A DNA stretch of 25,206 nucleotides, taken from Gammaproteobacteria bacterium. Its GTDB lineage: Bacteria; Pseudomonadota; Gammaproteobacteria; Chromatiales; Chromatiaceae. Location of the stretch: contig VMDJ01000017.1 of assembly GCA_008080925.1 (NCBI GenBank), positions 1 to 25,206 of the forward strand. Direction: 5' to 3'. Position 1 is the stretch's first letter. Each line of letters opens with the position of its first letter. Below, one piece after another: positions 1 through 7,635 of the stretch. A model generated the notes under the pieces. That model ran no database searches. It was given only the letters and a program-made list of their open reading frames with translations, and was not told where the DNA came from. The position numbers were made by a program, and so were the translations under genes.

Positions 1-298
1 CCTTAACCACTTCAGCCAGTTCTCCGACACCTTCAGCAACCACATCAAATACGCGGCCTGAGAGATGACGTGGCACCTCTTGCTCCAAGCGGCCAATCAC
101 CGCCCCTTTTTGCAACACACGTTCGCCATCGTCAATTGGCTGCTCTTCAGCGATAACTTTCATCAAGGTCGACTTACCCTCGCCATTACGACCGATGATG
201 CAAACACGCTCACCGCGCTCAAGATTGAACGCTAGCCCATCCAATAAAGGTGGATGACTGAATGAAAGCTGGATATCGCGTAGCGTAAGTAACGCCAT
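1..298 (-). CDS. uup: ABC-F family ATPase Uup, N-terminal part (runs off the left edge)
   Basis: Translating the minus strand from the ATG at 298 gives 99 residues, open to the window edge. The start reads MALLTLRDIQLSF and a Walker A motif GRNGEGKST follows near residues 36-44, as in the first nucleotide-binding domain of ABC-F proteins. The text after Walker A (IAEEQPIDDGERV, then GAVIGRLEQE) fits Uup better than EttA or YheS. ABC-F proteins are soluble, carry no membrane domain, and act on ribosomes; Uup has also been linked to precise excision of transposons. The gene is divergent from the AEC permease and has a plausible promoter at 343-372. Only the first sixth of the protein is visible, so the Uup subgroup call is likely rather than certain. 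Confidence 0.85.
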   Translation of the reverse strand, partial: MALLTLRDIQLSFSHPPLLDGLAFNLERGERVCIIGRNGEGKSTLMKVIAEEQPIDDGERVLQKGAVIGRLEQEVPRHLSGRVFDVVAEGVGELAEVVK

Positions 299-309
299 GA
301 AAGCCCCTG

Positions 310-335
310 AGTAGCAAAATGGTCGAAGTAGCAAA
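310..335. repeat. 9-bp direct repeat in the uup leader
   Basis: AGTAGCAAA occurs at 310-318 and again at 327-335, separated by 8 bases, so the copies are offset by 17 bp. They fall just downstream of the predicted uup -10. This could be a small operator or chance. Confidence 0.4.
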
Positions 336-342
336 GCGCGAC

Positions 343-372
343 ATCATACGCCGTATCTTATTGAGCAGCCAA
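343..372 (-). promoter_or_regulatory. Candidate sigma70 promoter for uup
   Basis: Read on the minus strand, TTGGCT (372-367) and TATGAT (348-343) are separated by 18 bases. The -10 matches consensus at 5 of 6 positions and the -35 at 4 of 6. Transcription would start near 336, leaving a leader of about 38 nt before the ATG at 298. Assignment is by eye only. Confidence 0.45.
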
Positions 373-423
373 AGAATCGGTAATTGACCAAACAATACCA
401 ATTCACGCAGACTGTGAACTGTT

Positions 424-1341
424 ATGGCTGCCATACTTTTTAATCTGATACCCGTATTTGCCTTGATTGCCTTGGGCTCGGCTATCGCACGCCTTAAGCT
501 ATTTAGCGAGAGTTTCTGGCCGGAACTTGAGAAGCTTACCTATTACATTCTTTTCCCTGCGCTTCTTATTCATCGCTTAGCCAATGCAAATTTTGAAAGC
601 TTGAGCTTATCCGATGCTGCAATACCCGTTATTACCGCACTAGCAGTCACCAGTCTTGCCACCTTTACTTGGCAGTTTCTCTTTAAAGTGGATGCGGCTG
701 ATTTCACCTCGGTTTACCAAGGCGCTATTCGTTTTAACACCTATCTAGCCTTAGCCAGTGTGAATGCACTAACCGGTGATGAAGGACTGATTATTGCTGC
801 TGTTGTGATTGCGATATTAATTCCCATGATCAATTTGCTCTGCGTCAGCGTGTTTCAGTTCATGCTGCACCGTCAATCAAGTAACCCTTATTGGAAAACA
901 TTAGCCACCAATCCATTGATCCTTGGCTGTCTCATTGGTATTGGAATAAATCTTTCACAAATCGAGTTACCTTTGATTGTTATGGAATGGCTTGGCATGC
1001 TTGGAAAGACCGCTTTACCGCTTGGTCTAATTGCTGTGGGTGTTGGCATCAAGGTACGGCAAATGGGCCATCACTGGTTATCATTGATCAGTGCGTCGGC
1101 ATTTAAGTTCATCGCAATGCCACTTGGTTTTCTACTGGGCGCCATCCTTCTCGAAGCCAACAGTTTGATCACTGAGGTCCTTATCATCATTGCAGCCCAA
1201 CCCACTGCAAGCTCTGCCTACATTCTGGCAAGGCAACTTGGCGGCAACACGACCTTAATGGCCAACATCATCAGCAGCCAAACCTTATTAGCCATCCTCA
1301 GCATTCCACTTTGGCTGACTATCTTTCAACGTTTGGCTTGA
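424..1341 (+). CDS. AEC-family permease (auxin efflux carrier fold)
   Basis: A 305-residue, almost entirely hydrophobic protein with about ten membrane segments arranged as two halves around a polar middle near residue 150. The start (MAAILFNLIPVFALIALG), the conserved YYILFPALLIH stretch after the first segment, and the C-terminal AAQPTASSAYILARQLGG segment are typical of the AEC family, which exports or exchanges small organic anions such as malate or malonate. The substrate cannot be told from sequence. An in-frame stop at 415-417 rules out an upstream start, and no good Shine-Dalgarno is visible before the ATG. The 3' end overlaps the convergent methyltransferase gene by 16 bases. Confidence 0.85.
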   Translation: MAAILFNLIPVFALIALGSAIARLKLFSESFWPELEKLTYYILFPALLIHRLANANFESLSLSDAAIPVITALAVTSLATFTWQFLFKVDAADFTSVYQGAIRFNTYLALASVNALTGDEGLIIAAVVIAILIPMINLLCVSVFQFMLHRQSSNPYWKTLATNPLILGCLIGIGINLSQIELPLIVMEWLGMLGKTALPLGLIAVGVGIKVRQMGHHWLSLISASAFKFIAMPLGFLLGAILLEANSLITEVLIIIAAQPTASSAYILARQLGGNTTLMANIISSQTLLAILSIPLWLTIFQRLA

Positions 1342-1850
1342 ACTTCCCAATCTAACAAACGTCGCTTCATCTCAGCTCCCCAGCGGAACTTACCTATTTC
1401 GCCATTTTTCTTGATCACTCGATGACACGGAATGAGAAAGCCACATCGGTTTTGCGCAATCGCGGTCGCCACTGCCCGAGAGGCCATTGGGCGGCCGATT
1501 GATTCAGCGAGCCCCTGATAACTTGTTGTTTCTCCAAATGGGATATTCATCAGCGCTTGCCAAACCGCTAATTGAAAGTCAGTTGCCATCAACGATAGGT
1601 TGCCAGTAAAAGCTGACTGAAAAATGGCATCTGCATGCTGCTGAGCAAGCTGATCGTTTCGCTTGATCGACTGACTCAAATCCTGAAAAGACTCTTCAGT
1701 AAAACTGAGTCTCAATACACTGGCCTCATCACAACACAATGAAACACGACCCAAAGGTGTCTCTGCGAACCCAAATTGGGCTTTATTTCTCAGCCATTGC
1801 TGAAAGCCTTCTTCGTTTAAGCGATTGATCTTATAGGCGACTGTTTTCAC
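1326..1850 (-). CDS. ogt: Methylated-DNA--[protein]-cysteine S-methyltransferase (Ogt/MGMT)
   Basis: This suicide repair protein moves a methyl group from O6-methylguanine or O4-methylthymine onto its own cysteine. The active-site motif PCHRV is at residues 141-145 (acceptor Cys142), preceded by the DNA-binding helix region (TTSYQGLAESIGRP, then SRAVATAIAQN) and followed by KNGEIGKF. The length of 174 aa is close to single-domain Ogt; there is no Ada N-terminal domain. The usual NP before the active site is NR here. The start is a GTG at 1850. A mini-ORF, ATG ACA GGG TGA, overlaps that GTG, so coupling or a different start is possible. The gene converges on the AEC permease with a 16-base overlap and no visible terminator. 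Confidence 0.88.
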   Translation of the reverse strand: MKTVAYKINRLNEEGFQQWLRNKAQFGFAETPLGRVSLCCDEASVLRLSFTEESFQDLSQSIKRNDQLAQQHADAIFQSAFTGNLSLMATDFQLAVWQALMNIPFGETTSYQGLAESIGRPMASRAVATAIAQNRCGFLIPCHRVIKKNGEIGKFRWGAEMKRRLLDWEVQAKR

Positions 1851-1946
1851 CCTGTCATTTTGACTTAGTTTTCCTTTACTTTCCTAGTCGCCTATTTGTT
1901 CCCACTGGCATACACTCAAGTAAGGCTATGAATAGGGGGATTCGAT

Positions 1947-2306
1947 ATGCCAAGTTATAAAGGCCATTGCCATTGTGGCGAAGTGAGCTTCGAGTTCACC
2001 ACAGAACAACCGATTGATGGTGGCACACGCTGCACCTGTTCGATCTGCGTCAGAAAGGGCGCCATGATGTCGAACGAGTTTATCGATGAGGCAAACCTCA
2101 AAGTTAACCAACCCAAAGAAAACCTCGGTATGTATCAGTTTGGTGATAAAAAGGCCAAACATTACTTTTGTAAAACCTGCGGCATCTACCCATTTCATGC
2201 CACTGCGCGTTTCCCAGACAAGTATCGCGTCAATCTTGGTTGTATCGATGAGGTTGATCCACTTGAATTACCTGTCACCGTATTTGACGGTAAAAACCTA
2301 CTCTAG
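1947..2306 (+). CDS. GFA / CENP-V-fold zinc-binding protein
   Basis: A 119-residue protein with the GFA-domain zinc ligands in order: HCHCGEV (C8, C10), CTCSIC (C29, C31, C34), and CKTCGIYPF near residues 76-84. The family is named after a proposed glutathione-dependent formaldehyde-activating enzyme, but most members, including short stand-alone ones like this, have no proven reaction. A strong ribosome site (AGGGGGA, about 6 bases before the ATG) supports the start. The gene stands alone between ogt (divergent) and the peroxiredoxin. In a sulfur oxidiser rich in low-molecular-weight thiols, a thiol-adduct role is conceivable but unproven. Confidence 0.85.
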   Translation: MPSYKGHCHCGEVSFEFTTEQPIDGGTRCTCSICVRKGAMMSNEFIDEANLKVNQPKENLGMYQFGDKKAKHYFCKTCGIYPFHATARFPDKYRVNLGCIDEVDPLELPVTVFDGKNLL

Positions 2307-2361
2307 AGTCCAACCCACATCATTTTTCACGTACACTTTATTAAACAGTTAAAGGATAGCC

Positions 2362-2835
2362 ATGTCTGCACCTGCACTGGGAAAGAAAGTCCCAAATGTC
2401 GATATTCTAATTACCGGCAACGTTCAAACCTCTCTAAAAGCCTACGCAGGCAAACCTCTTGTCCTCTATTTCTACCCCAAGGCCAGCACCCCCGGGTGTA
2501 CCACTGAAGGTCTCGATTTCACTGCTGCAATTGCGAAATTTCGTCGCCAAGGCTGCCAGATTCTAGGGGCATCTCGAGACAGTCTTAAAGCTCAAGAAAA
2601 CTTCAAAACCAAACAAAGTTTCGCTTTTGACTTAATAGCCGATACCGATGAAAGCCTCTGCAATGCTTTCGATGTCATCAAAATGAAAAACATGTATGGC
2701 AAACAGGTACGTGGTATTGAGCGAAGCACCTTTCTCATCGATGCGGATGGAAAACTTCGCCAAGAATGGCGCGGAGTGAAAGTGAAAGGTCATGTAGATG
2801 ACGTATTAGCTGCCGTAAAAGAAATCAATAAATAA
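2362..2835 (+). CDS. bcp: Thioredoxin-dependent thiol peroxidase, Bcp/PrxQ family
   Basis: A 157-aa peroxiredoxin that reduces hydrogen and organic peroxides. The peroxidatic cysteine is C46 in YPKASTPGCTTEGLDF. In E. coli-type Bcp a resolving cysteine follows five residues later; here that position is leucine (L51). The other cysteines are C65 (QGCQILG) and C100 (SLCNAF), so the protein either works as a 1-Cys enzyme or uses a different resolving residue. The conserved GIERSTFLIDADG stretch and a C-terminal helix complete the fold. The ribosome site AAAGGA precedes the ATG. The PIN-PhoH gene starts 21 bases downstream, and the pair is probably co-transcribed. Confidence 0.9.
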   Translation: MSAPALGKKVPNVDILITGNVQTSLKAYAGKPLVLYFYPKASTPGCTTEGLDFTAAIAKFRRQGCQILGASRDSLKAQENFKTKQSFAFDLIADTDESLCNAFDVIKMKNMYGKQVRGIERSTFLIDADGKLRQEWRGVKVKGHVDDVLAAVKEINK

Positions 2836-2856
2836 CACCAAAGGACTCAATCACGA

Positions 2857-4275
2857 ATGGGCATCAAATCTCGGACTGGCAAAAAACTCTTTGTACTCGA
2901 TACCAACGTGCTGATGCACGACCCCACTGCTCTATTCCGATTTGCTGAACACGATATTTTTCTCCCCATGATCGTTCTCGAAGAACTTGATCGAGGTAAG
3001 AAAGGTCTTTCAGAGGTTGCCCGTAACGTCCGTCAAGTCAGTCGTTTTATTGATGATTTGATGACTAAAAATGGCAGCAAAGACATCCATGAAGGTATTC
3101 CGCTCACGGGTGCACTTAATCTTGACAATGGCGAACGCTCAGAAGATGAACTCGGGCACCTATTTTTTCAGACCCAGCTAAAGCCCAACCAACTCCCCGA
3201 TTCGCTTCCTGGCGATGTTGCCGATAACAATATTCTTGGCACTGCCCTCGCTTTAGCGGACATGGCGACCGGACGTGAGGTGATTCTCGTCTCTAAAGAT
3301 ATCAACCTTCGCATCAAAGCATCGGTTGTCGGCATCGTGGCTGAGGATTATCACAACGACCAAGCGCTCGATGACTTAGAGTTGCTGTATAGCGGCCAGT
3401 TAGAACTTGAAAGTAACTTTTGGGACAGTCACAGCAAAGACATGGAGTCGTGGCAGGAAGAAGGACGCTCCTTCTACCGAGTATCTGGACCAGACACCAA
3501 AGATTGGTACATCAACCAGTTACTCTTCCAAGAGAGTGAACAAAACCTCGAAGCTATTGTTCGCGAAAAGAAAGAAGATGGCGCCACTATTGAATGGATC
3601 CACGATTACACTTCAGCGCGCCATTCTGTATGGGGAATTACCGCACGAAACCGCGAACAAAATTTTGCTTTAAACCTACTCATGGATCCTGATGTCGACT
3701 TTGTCAGCCTACTTGGCACAGCCGGCACTGGTAAAACCTTACTAGCGTTAGCCGCAGGTCTTTCTCAAGTACTCGATCAAAATCGCTACCGTGAAATCAT
3801 CATGACCCGTATTACCGTACCGGTAGGCGATGACATTGGCTTTCTACCCGGCACCGAAGAAGAAAAAATGGCACCCTGGATGGGCGCTCTTACCGATAAT
3901 CTTGAGGTGCTAACGCAAACCAGCGGTGGAGATTGGGGTCGTGCTGCGACTGATGAGTTGGTGCGTTCTAAAATTAAAATCCACTCACTCAACTTTATGC
4001 GTGGCCGAACCTTCTTAAACAAATACATCATCTTGGATGAGGCACAGAATCTCACGCCAAAGCAGATGAAAACATTAATCACGCGCGCTGGACCGGGTAC
4101 TAAAATCGTGTGTTTAGGTAACGTCGCTCAAATCGATACGCCGTATCTCACCGAGACTACCTCAGGCTTAACTTATGTCGTTGACCGGTTTAAGAATTGG
4201 CCACACAGTGGCCATATCACTCTCACCCGCGGTGAACGATCACGCCTTGCAGATTACGCGTCAGATATTCTGTAA
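2857..4275 (+). CDS. PIN domain-PhoH ATPase fusion (PhoH2-like)
   Basis: This 472-aa cytoplasmic protein fuses a PIN nuclease domain (about residues 10-160) to a PhoH-type P-loop ATPase (about 250-470). The PIN part has FVLDTNVLMHDP with acidic D15, VLEELDRGKKG, a further acidic cluster at VADNN, and LVSKDINLR. The ATPase part has Walker A GTAGTGKT (287-294) and Walker B IILDEAQN (391-398), then a GNVAQID sensor segment. Related PIN-PhoH proteins have RNA-unwinding and ribonuclease activity; the cellular role of this version is not settled. It lies just after bcp, so it may be made under oxidative stress, but that is inference. Confidence 0.88.
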   Translation: MGIKSRTGKKLFVLDTNVLMHDPTALFRFAEHDIFLPMIVLEELDRGKKGLSEVARNVRQVSRFIDDLMTKNGSKDIHEGIPLTGALNLDNGERSEDELGHLFFQTQLKPNQLPDSLPGDVADNNILGTALALADMATGREVILVSKDINLRIKASVVGIVAEDYHNDQALDDLELLYSGQLELESNFWDSHSKDMESWQEEGRSFYRVSGPDTKDWYINQLLFQESEQNLEAIVREKKEDGATIEWIHDYTSARHSVWGITARNREQNFALNLLMDPDVDFVSLLGTAGTGKTLLALAAGLSQVLDQNRYREIIMTRITVPVGDDIGFLPGTEEEKMAPWMGALTDNLEVLTQTSGGDWGRAATDELVRSKIKIHSLNFMRGRTFLNKYIILDEAQNLTPKQMKTLITRAGPGTKIVCLGNVAQIDTPYLTETTSGLTYVVDRFKNWPHSGHITLTRGERSRLADYASDIL

Positions 4276-4347
4276 ACTTGTTCATAGTTAGCCATCAACA
4301 TTCCGAAGCACTTTATGGTGGCTACTTAAACTTAATAGGAGAGCAAT

Positions 4348-4527
4348 ATGACAGCAAATGTTGGCGGTATGGATAAAGGTATCCGCGCAATTCTTGGCGT
4401 AGGTTTACTCGCTTACGGCATCATTACCGGCCACTGGTCTGGTTTCATCGGTGCCGTGCTTTTGGGCACAGCAGCACTGAGCTTCTGCCCTGCTTACACC
4501 TTGATTGGGGTTAACACCAAAAAATAA
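4348..4527 (+). CDS. DUF2892 / YgaP-type small inner-membrane protein
   Basis: A 59-residue ORF with an AGGAGAG ribosome site five bases before the ATG. The sequence begins MTANVGGMDKGIRAILGVG and continues with two short membrane segments, ending in FCPAYTLIGVNTKK. This matches the DUF2892 domain, which forms the membrane part of the YgaP rhodanese and the dimer interface there. Here it is free-standing with no rhodanese attached, though two separate single-domain rhodaneses lie elsewhere in the window. The single Cys (C47 in FCPAY) is the family-typical one. Its function as a stand-alone protein is unknown. Confidence 0.85.
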   Translation: MTANVGGMDKGIRAILGVGLLAYGIITGHWSGFIGAVLLGTAALSFCPAYTLIGVNTKK

Positions 4528-4533
4528 GCATTC

Positions 4534-4559
4534 GCAGCTCGGTAGTCTTACCGAGCTGC
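4534..4559. terminator. Hairpin between convergent genes (no U tract)
   Basis: GCAGCTCGGTA (4534-4544) pairs perfectly with TACCGAGCTGC (4549-4559), an 11-bp stem with a 4-base loop. It lies just after the DUF2892 stop and overlaps the end of the convergent perM gene. Neither strand has a following U run, so it may end or protect transcripts rather than act as a classical intrinsic terminator. Confidence 0.55.
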
Positions 4560-5615
4560 AGCCATCTCCGCATTACGCTTCGACCAGCCATGGAATACGG
4601 CGTTAACCAAGGTTGCTAATGGAATAGCAAAGAAAACTCCCCAGAAACCCCAGATACCACCAAAGACTAAAATAGAGAGAATGATCGCTACAGGATGAAG
4701 GTTAACTACTTCACCAAATAACAGAGGTACGAGTACGTTTCCATCAATCGCTTGCACTATTAAATAGGCAATCATCAAGTACGCAAAATCAGGCGTGGTA
4801 CCAAACTGCACCCAAGCAATCACCACAACAGGTACCGTCACGACCGTTGCGCCGACATACGGGACGATCACCGACAAACCCACTGCAACAGCTAGCAACA
4901 TAGCGTACTGTAAATCGAAGTAGGCAAATACCGCATAGGTTGCTGCCCACACAATGACGACCTCCCAGAATTTACCGCGCACATAGTTGGCAATCTGAAG
5001 ATCCACCTCATCCCAAACTTTTGTTGCTAGACCTCGCTCACCAGGCACAAAGTCGGCAAACCAACGCAAAATCGTTTCTTTGTCTTTTAAGAAGAAGAAC
5101 ACCATCATTGGCATCAAAACCAAATACACGATAAGCGTTAAAAAGCCCACAACCGAAGATACTGATAGCGATAAGAGTTGCTGCGTCGCACCGGTAATCT
5201 CTGTACGAGCCTGAGCAAAGACCTGTTGAATCTGTTCTATCGAGATAATGTCCGGATAACGCTCAGGCAACATCATCAATAAACGCTGACCCTCTGCCAC
5301 GATTGCAGGCAAGCCCTTAGCAAACTGTGAGACTTGAACCGATAACATCGGTAACAAGCCAAACAATATTGCGCTCATCCCGAAGATAAACAATGAAAAA
5401 ACAAAAAGCACTGAGATCAAACGATTGATACCCGAGCGCTGCATCAGACCAACTAAGCCTTCCAGAAGATACGCGATAACAATACTGGCGAATACAGGCA
5501 GCAAGATGTCACCCATTATCAAGATAATGGCAAACACCCCGATCAACCCCATTGTTAAGAAAACAATTTGTGGATCAGAGAAATTCCGTTTAAACCAATC
5601 GGTAACTAAACGCAT
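4548..5615 (-). CDS. AI-2E family / PerM-like permease
   Basis: This 355-aa membrane protein has the AI-2E exporter family pattern: paired N-terminal membrane segments (about 18-50), a segment near 65-90, an amphipathic middle, then clustered segments from about 150 to the end. Family landmarks are the VPYVGATVVTVPVV segment and the C-terminal GGIWGFWGVFFAIPLATLV. Members move varied substrates (autoinducer-2, or Na+/H+ in some), so the substrate is open. The start codon overlaps the stop of the upstream 128-aa gene as TGATG, indicating translational coupling. It is the last gene of the lysR-unknown-perM unit. Confidence 0.85.
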   Translation of the reverse strand: MRLVTDWFKRNFSDPQIVFLTMGLIGVFAIILIMGDILLPVFASIVIAYLLEGLVGLMQRSGINRLISVLFVFSLFIFGMSAILFGLLPMLSVQVSQFAKGLPAIVAEGQRLLMMLPERYPDIISIEQIQQVFAQARTEITGATQQLLSLSVSSVVGFLTLIVYLVLMPMMVFFFLKDKETILRWFADFVPGERGLATKVWDEVDLQIANYVRGKFWEVVIVWAATYAVFAYFDLQYAMLLAVAVGLSVIVPYVGATVVTVPVVVIAWVQFGTTPDFAYLMIAYLIVQAIDGNVLVPLLFGEVVNLHPVAIILSILVFGGIWGFWGVFFAIPLATLVNAVFHGWSKRNAEMAAAR

Positions 5616-6001
5616 CAGGCATCCTCAACAGAGTTTTTAGCATTGTAAGCAGTATACGCACTCTCAAACATTGTCTGCAGATCATCAATCACATCATTCG
5701 CAGAACGCCCCTGCATAACATGCGCACTCATTAAGGTAGATGCATCATGAAGCAAGGCTTCACGGTTCAACATCGGATAAGTTTTCGCCAAACGTTTAAT
5801 CGCGGCGACAACACTTTCCGCATCAGGTCGCGGAATATCTAAAGGGGTTTGCGATACGGAAGATTCTTTTGGCCCGCCCTGCTGTAGCATTAAAAACTGC
5901 GCAAAATCATGTAGAGACTGCTGTCGTTCTGCACTCAGTTGCTCAAACACAACGCTTAGCTGCGAAACCGAAGGTGTTTGTTTCTTTTTCGGTGGCAGCA
6001 T
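5615..6001 (-). CDS. Conserved-looking unknown protein, 128 aa
   Basis: I do not recognise this protein. It is soluble and mainly helical, with a basic N-terminus (MLPPKKKQ), a helix reading LSAERQQSLHDFAQFLM that resembles helices of small antitoxin-like proteins (weak resemblance only), a proline-rich linker around 48-60, and a second helical half with RSANDVIDDLQTMFESAY. It starts 8 bases after the LysR stop and its stop overlaps the perM start. That tight packing and an uninterrupted frame support it as a real gene. It could be an adaptor or regulator of the downstream permease, but there is no direct evidence. Confidence 0.7.
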   Translation of the reverse strand: MLPPKKKQTPSVSQLSVVFEQLSAERQQSLHDFAQFLMLQQGGPKESSVSQTPLDIPRPDAESVVAAIKRLAKTYPMLNREALLHDASTLMSAHVMQGRSANDVIDDLQTMFESAYTAYNAKNSVEDA

Positions 6002-6009
6002 TTAAAGAC

Positions 6010-6915
6010 TTATGCTGATTTGTTCGCTTCGCAATAGTTGCGTGCGAAGTCGAGTAACTCTTCAATCACTCGAACACGGAACTTTTGCTTTTGGTGTACA
6101 AATGAGAACGGGCGAGTCAACGGCGGATCGAGAGGCAAGGCCACTAGGGTACCTAAGCGTAGCTCTTTCTGAATCGTTGCTGCTGATACCACGGAGATAC
6201 CCATGCCAGTTTCAACGGCACCTTTAACGGCCTCAGGACTACCTAGCTCCATTGCAATGTGCATTTTGGACTTACATTCATCGCTGTTACAAATGTAGCT
6301 TGCGATGGCTTCTCGAGTACCAGAACCCTCCTCGCGACAAATGAAGGGATAGTTAAGCAGTTCTTCCATAGAGACCGCTTTACGATCAGCAAACTCATGA
6401 TTAGGCGACATAATGGCCACAAGACGATCATCACGACACTTTTCAACCACTAGGTTCTTATTTCCCACTGGCGCTTCAACAACACCAAGGTCAATCGCAT
6501 TACTCTCAACCATCGAGACAATGCCATCACTGTTGGAAACCTTAAGGTGAATCGATACATCAGGGTATTGCGTTCTAAAGTCACCCAATAAGGCCGGCAA
6601 CATATATTCAGCAATCGTTGTACTTGCGCCGATGGTGAGTGAGCCGCTGATTTCACCGGTCATCTCACGCACGGTGTTATCCATCTCGGCGTAAAGCTCA
6701 AAAATCTTGTCAGCATATTCGTAAACGCGCATACCAGCGTCAGTCAGACTAATGCGGTTGTGCGTACGATCGAATAAACGGGTATTAAACGTCTCTTCTA
6801 ACTGACGAACTTGAAACGTAACCGCTGGTTGAGTCATGTGAAGTGATTCAGCGGCTTTCGTGAAACTCAATAAACGAGCAACGGTGTGAAACACCTGTAA
6901 ACGACGGTCTGCCAT
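6010..6915 (-). CDS. LysR-family transcriptional regulator (CbbR/CysB-like branch)
   Basis: A 301-aa protein with an N-terminal winged helix-turn-helix (about residues 1-60: VARLLSFTKAAESLHMTQPA, then FQVRQLEETFNTRLFDRT) and a periplasmic-binding-like effector domain from about residue 90 (GSLTIGASTTIAEYMLPALL). Such regulators bind T-N11-A dyads and respond to small metabolites. The effector here is not evident; resemblance to CbbR and selenium/sulfur-linked LysR proteins is general. It lies directly downstream of the rhd-tusA-dsrE2 unit but is separated from it by a strong terminator, so it has its own promoter. Two dyads upstream (6958-6971, 7026-7047) are possible operators. Confidence 0.85.
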   Translation of the reverse strand: MADRRLQVFHTVARLLSFTKAAESLHMTQPAVTFQVRQLEETFNTRLFDRTHNRISLTDAGMRVYEYADKIFELYAEMDNTVREMTGEISGSLTIGASTTIAEYMLPALLGDFRTQYPDVSIHLKVSNSDGIVSMVESNAIDLGVVEAPVGNKNLVVEKCRDDRLVAIMSPNHEFADRKAVSMEELLNYPFICREEGSGTREAIASYICNSDECKSKMHIAMELGSPEAVKGAVETGMGISVVSAATIQKELRLGTLVALPLDPPLTRPFSFVHQKQKFRVRVIEELLDFARNYCEANKSA

Positions 6916-6957
6916 CGTTAGCTCCCCTTCTCTAGTTGTTGTAATTTATTTTTATGC

Positions 6958-6971
6958 ATCCGAAAACGGAT
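6958..6971. promoter_or_regulatory. Perfect dyad upstream of lysR
   Basis: ATCCGAAAACGGAT is a 5-bp inverted repeat (ATCCG/CGGAT) with a 4-base spacer, 43 bases upstream of the lysR start. It could be an operator or a small leader hairpin. No protein can be assigned to it. Confidence 0.35.
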
Positions 6972-7025
6972 TAGTTATGTTTATATAGTACTGCAAAAAA
7001 CTCATTTATCGTTACAGAAAATCCT

Positions 7026-7047
7026 TACATTAGTGAATTTTAATGTA
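7026..7047. promoter_or_regulatory. Candidate LysR-type operator
   Basis: TACATTA (7026-7032) and TAATGTA (7041-7047) form a perfect 7-bp inverted repeat with an 8-base spacer. The core contains the T-N11-A spacing typical of LysR binding sites. It lies about 110 bases upstream of the lysR start, between that gene and the terminator of the sulfur cassette, the expected place for autoregulation. Confidence 0.45.
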
Positions 7048-7066
7048 CTTTTCTGCGCAAAAAAAA

Positions 7067-7085
7067 CACCGCCTTGTGGGCGGTG
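7067..7085 (-). terminator. Intrinsic terminator after dsrE2
   Basis: CACCGCC (7067-7073) pairs with GGCGGTG (7079-7085), loop TTGTG. Reading on the minus strand the stem is followed by eight U residues (the A run 7059-7066). It ends the rhd-tusA-dsrE2 transcript and separates it from lysR. A shorter U run on the other side makes it potentially bidirectional. Confidence 0.85.
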
Positions 7086-7113
7086 CTTTTTAGCTCTAAT
7101 TTATATATCGAGA

Positions 7114-7596
7114 TTAGATATACAAACAGACATCTGATTCGCCAGCGAACTCGAAGAAACGAGCAGCGCCCGCATATTCAACGCCATCGATGAAATCAGC
7201 GGTATCCATTTCGAACAGATCCACAGTCATCTGACACGCAATCAAGCGAACTTCAGCTTCTTGAGAGAGCTCACGCAACTCTTCTAAGCTAGCAACGCCT
7301 TTGCTTGCCATCTTCTTTTTCATCATGCTGGTCATCATCGCTTCCATACCAGGTAGCGCGGTCAATAAGGTTGGGAACCACTTGTCCATGCCCATTGGCA
7401 TTGGCATGCCTGGGTTGCCGAGTGGAGAAACCTTAAGATCCAAATCTTTCTTCAACAGCTGCAAGCCGTAGAAAGTGAAGAAGATCTCAGTTTCATAGCC
7501 CAATGCCGCACCAGTCGACGCCAAGATGAATGGAGGGTAACCCCAGTCCAAGGTGCCTTTGGTTGCAATGATTGCTAACTTTTTTTCTTCCATCAT
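7114..7596 (-). CDS. dsrE2: DsrE2-like sulfur-trafficking protein
   Basis: This 160-aa DsrE/F-superfamily protein begins with the Rossmann-like segment KKLAIIATKGTLDWGYPPFI and continues GAALGYETEIFFTFYGLQLL, as in DsrE2 proteins. A methionine- and proline-rich stretch (GNPGMPMPMGMDKW, about 60-73) precedes a helical region with many Met residues. The conserved cysteine is C121 in RLIACQMTVDLFEM; a second, C157, is close to the C-terminus. In Allochromatium vinosum the partner set Rhd-TusA-DsrE2 relays sulfane sulfur toward the rDsr pathway, and the same three genes are adjacent here. Two in-frame ATGs begin the ORF. It is the last gene before the terminator at 7067-7085. Confidence 0.9.
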   Translation of the reverse strand: MMEEKKLAIIATKGTLDWGYPPFILASTGAALGYETEIFFTFYGLQLLKKDLDLKVSPLGNPGMPMPMGMDKWFPTLLTALPGMEAMMTSMMKKKMASKGVASLEELRELSQEAEVRLIACQMTVDLFEMDTADFIDGVEYAGAARFFEFAGESDVCLYI

Positions 7597-7621
7597 TCTG
7601 CTCTCTTAAATAAGCAAGGGA

Positions 7622-7635
7622 ATCGAAAAATCGAT
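7622..7635 (-). other. Small hairpin between tusA and dsrE2
   Basis: ATCGA (7622-7626) pairs with TCGAT (7631-7635) across a 4-base loop, touching the tusA stop codon. It lacks a U tract and is not a convincing terminator; it might tune relative expression of the two genes. Confidence 0.3.

Noticed and set aside
3786..4082. Open frame of 98 codons on the minus strand
   Set aside because: It mirrors the PhoH ATPase core, where coding is certain from Walker motifs.
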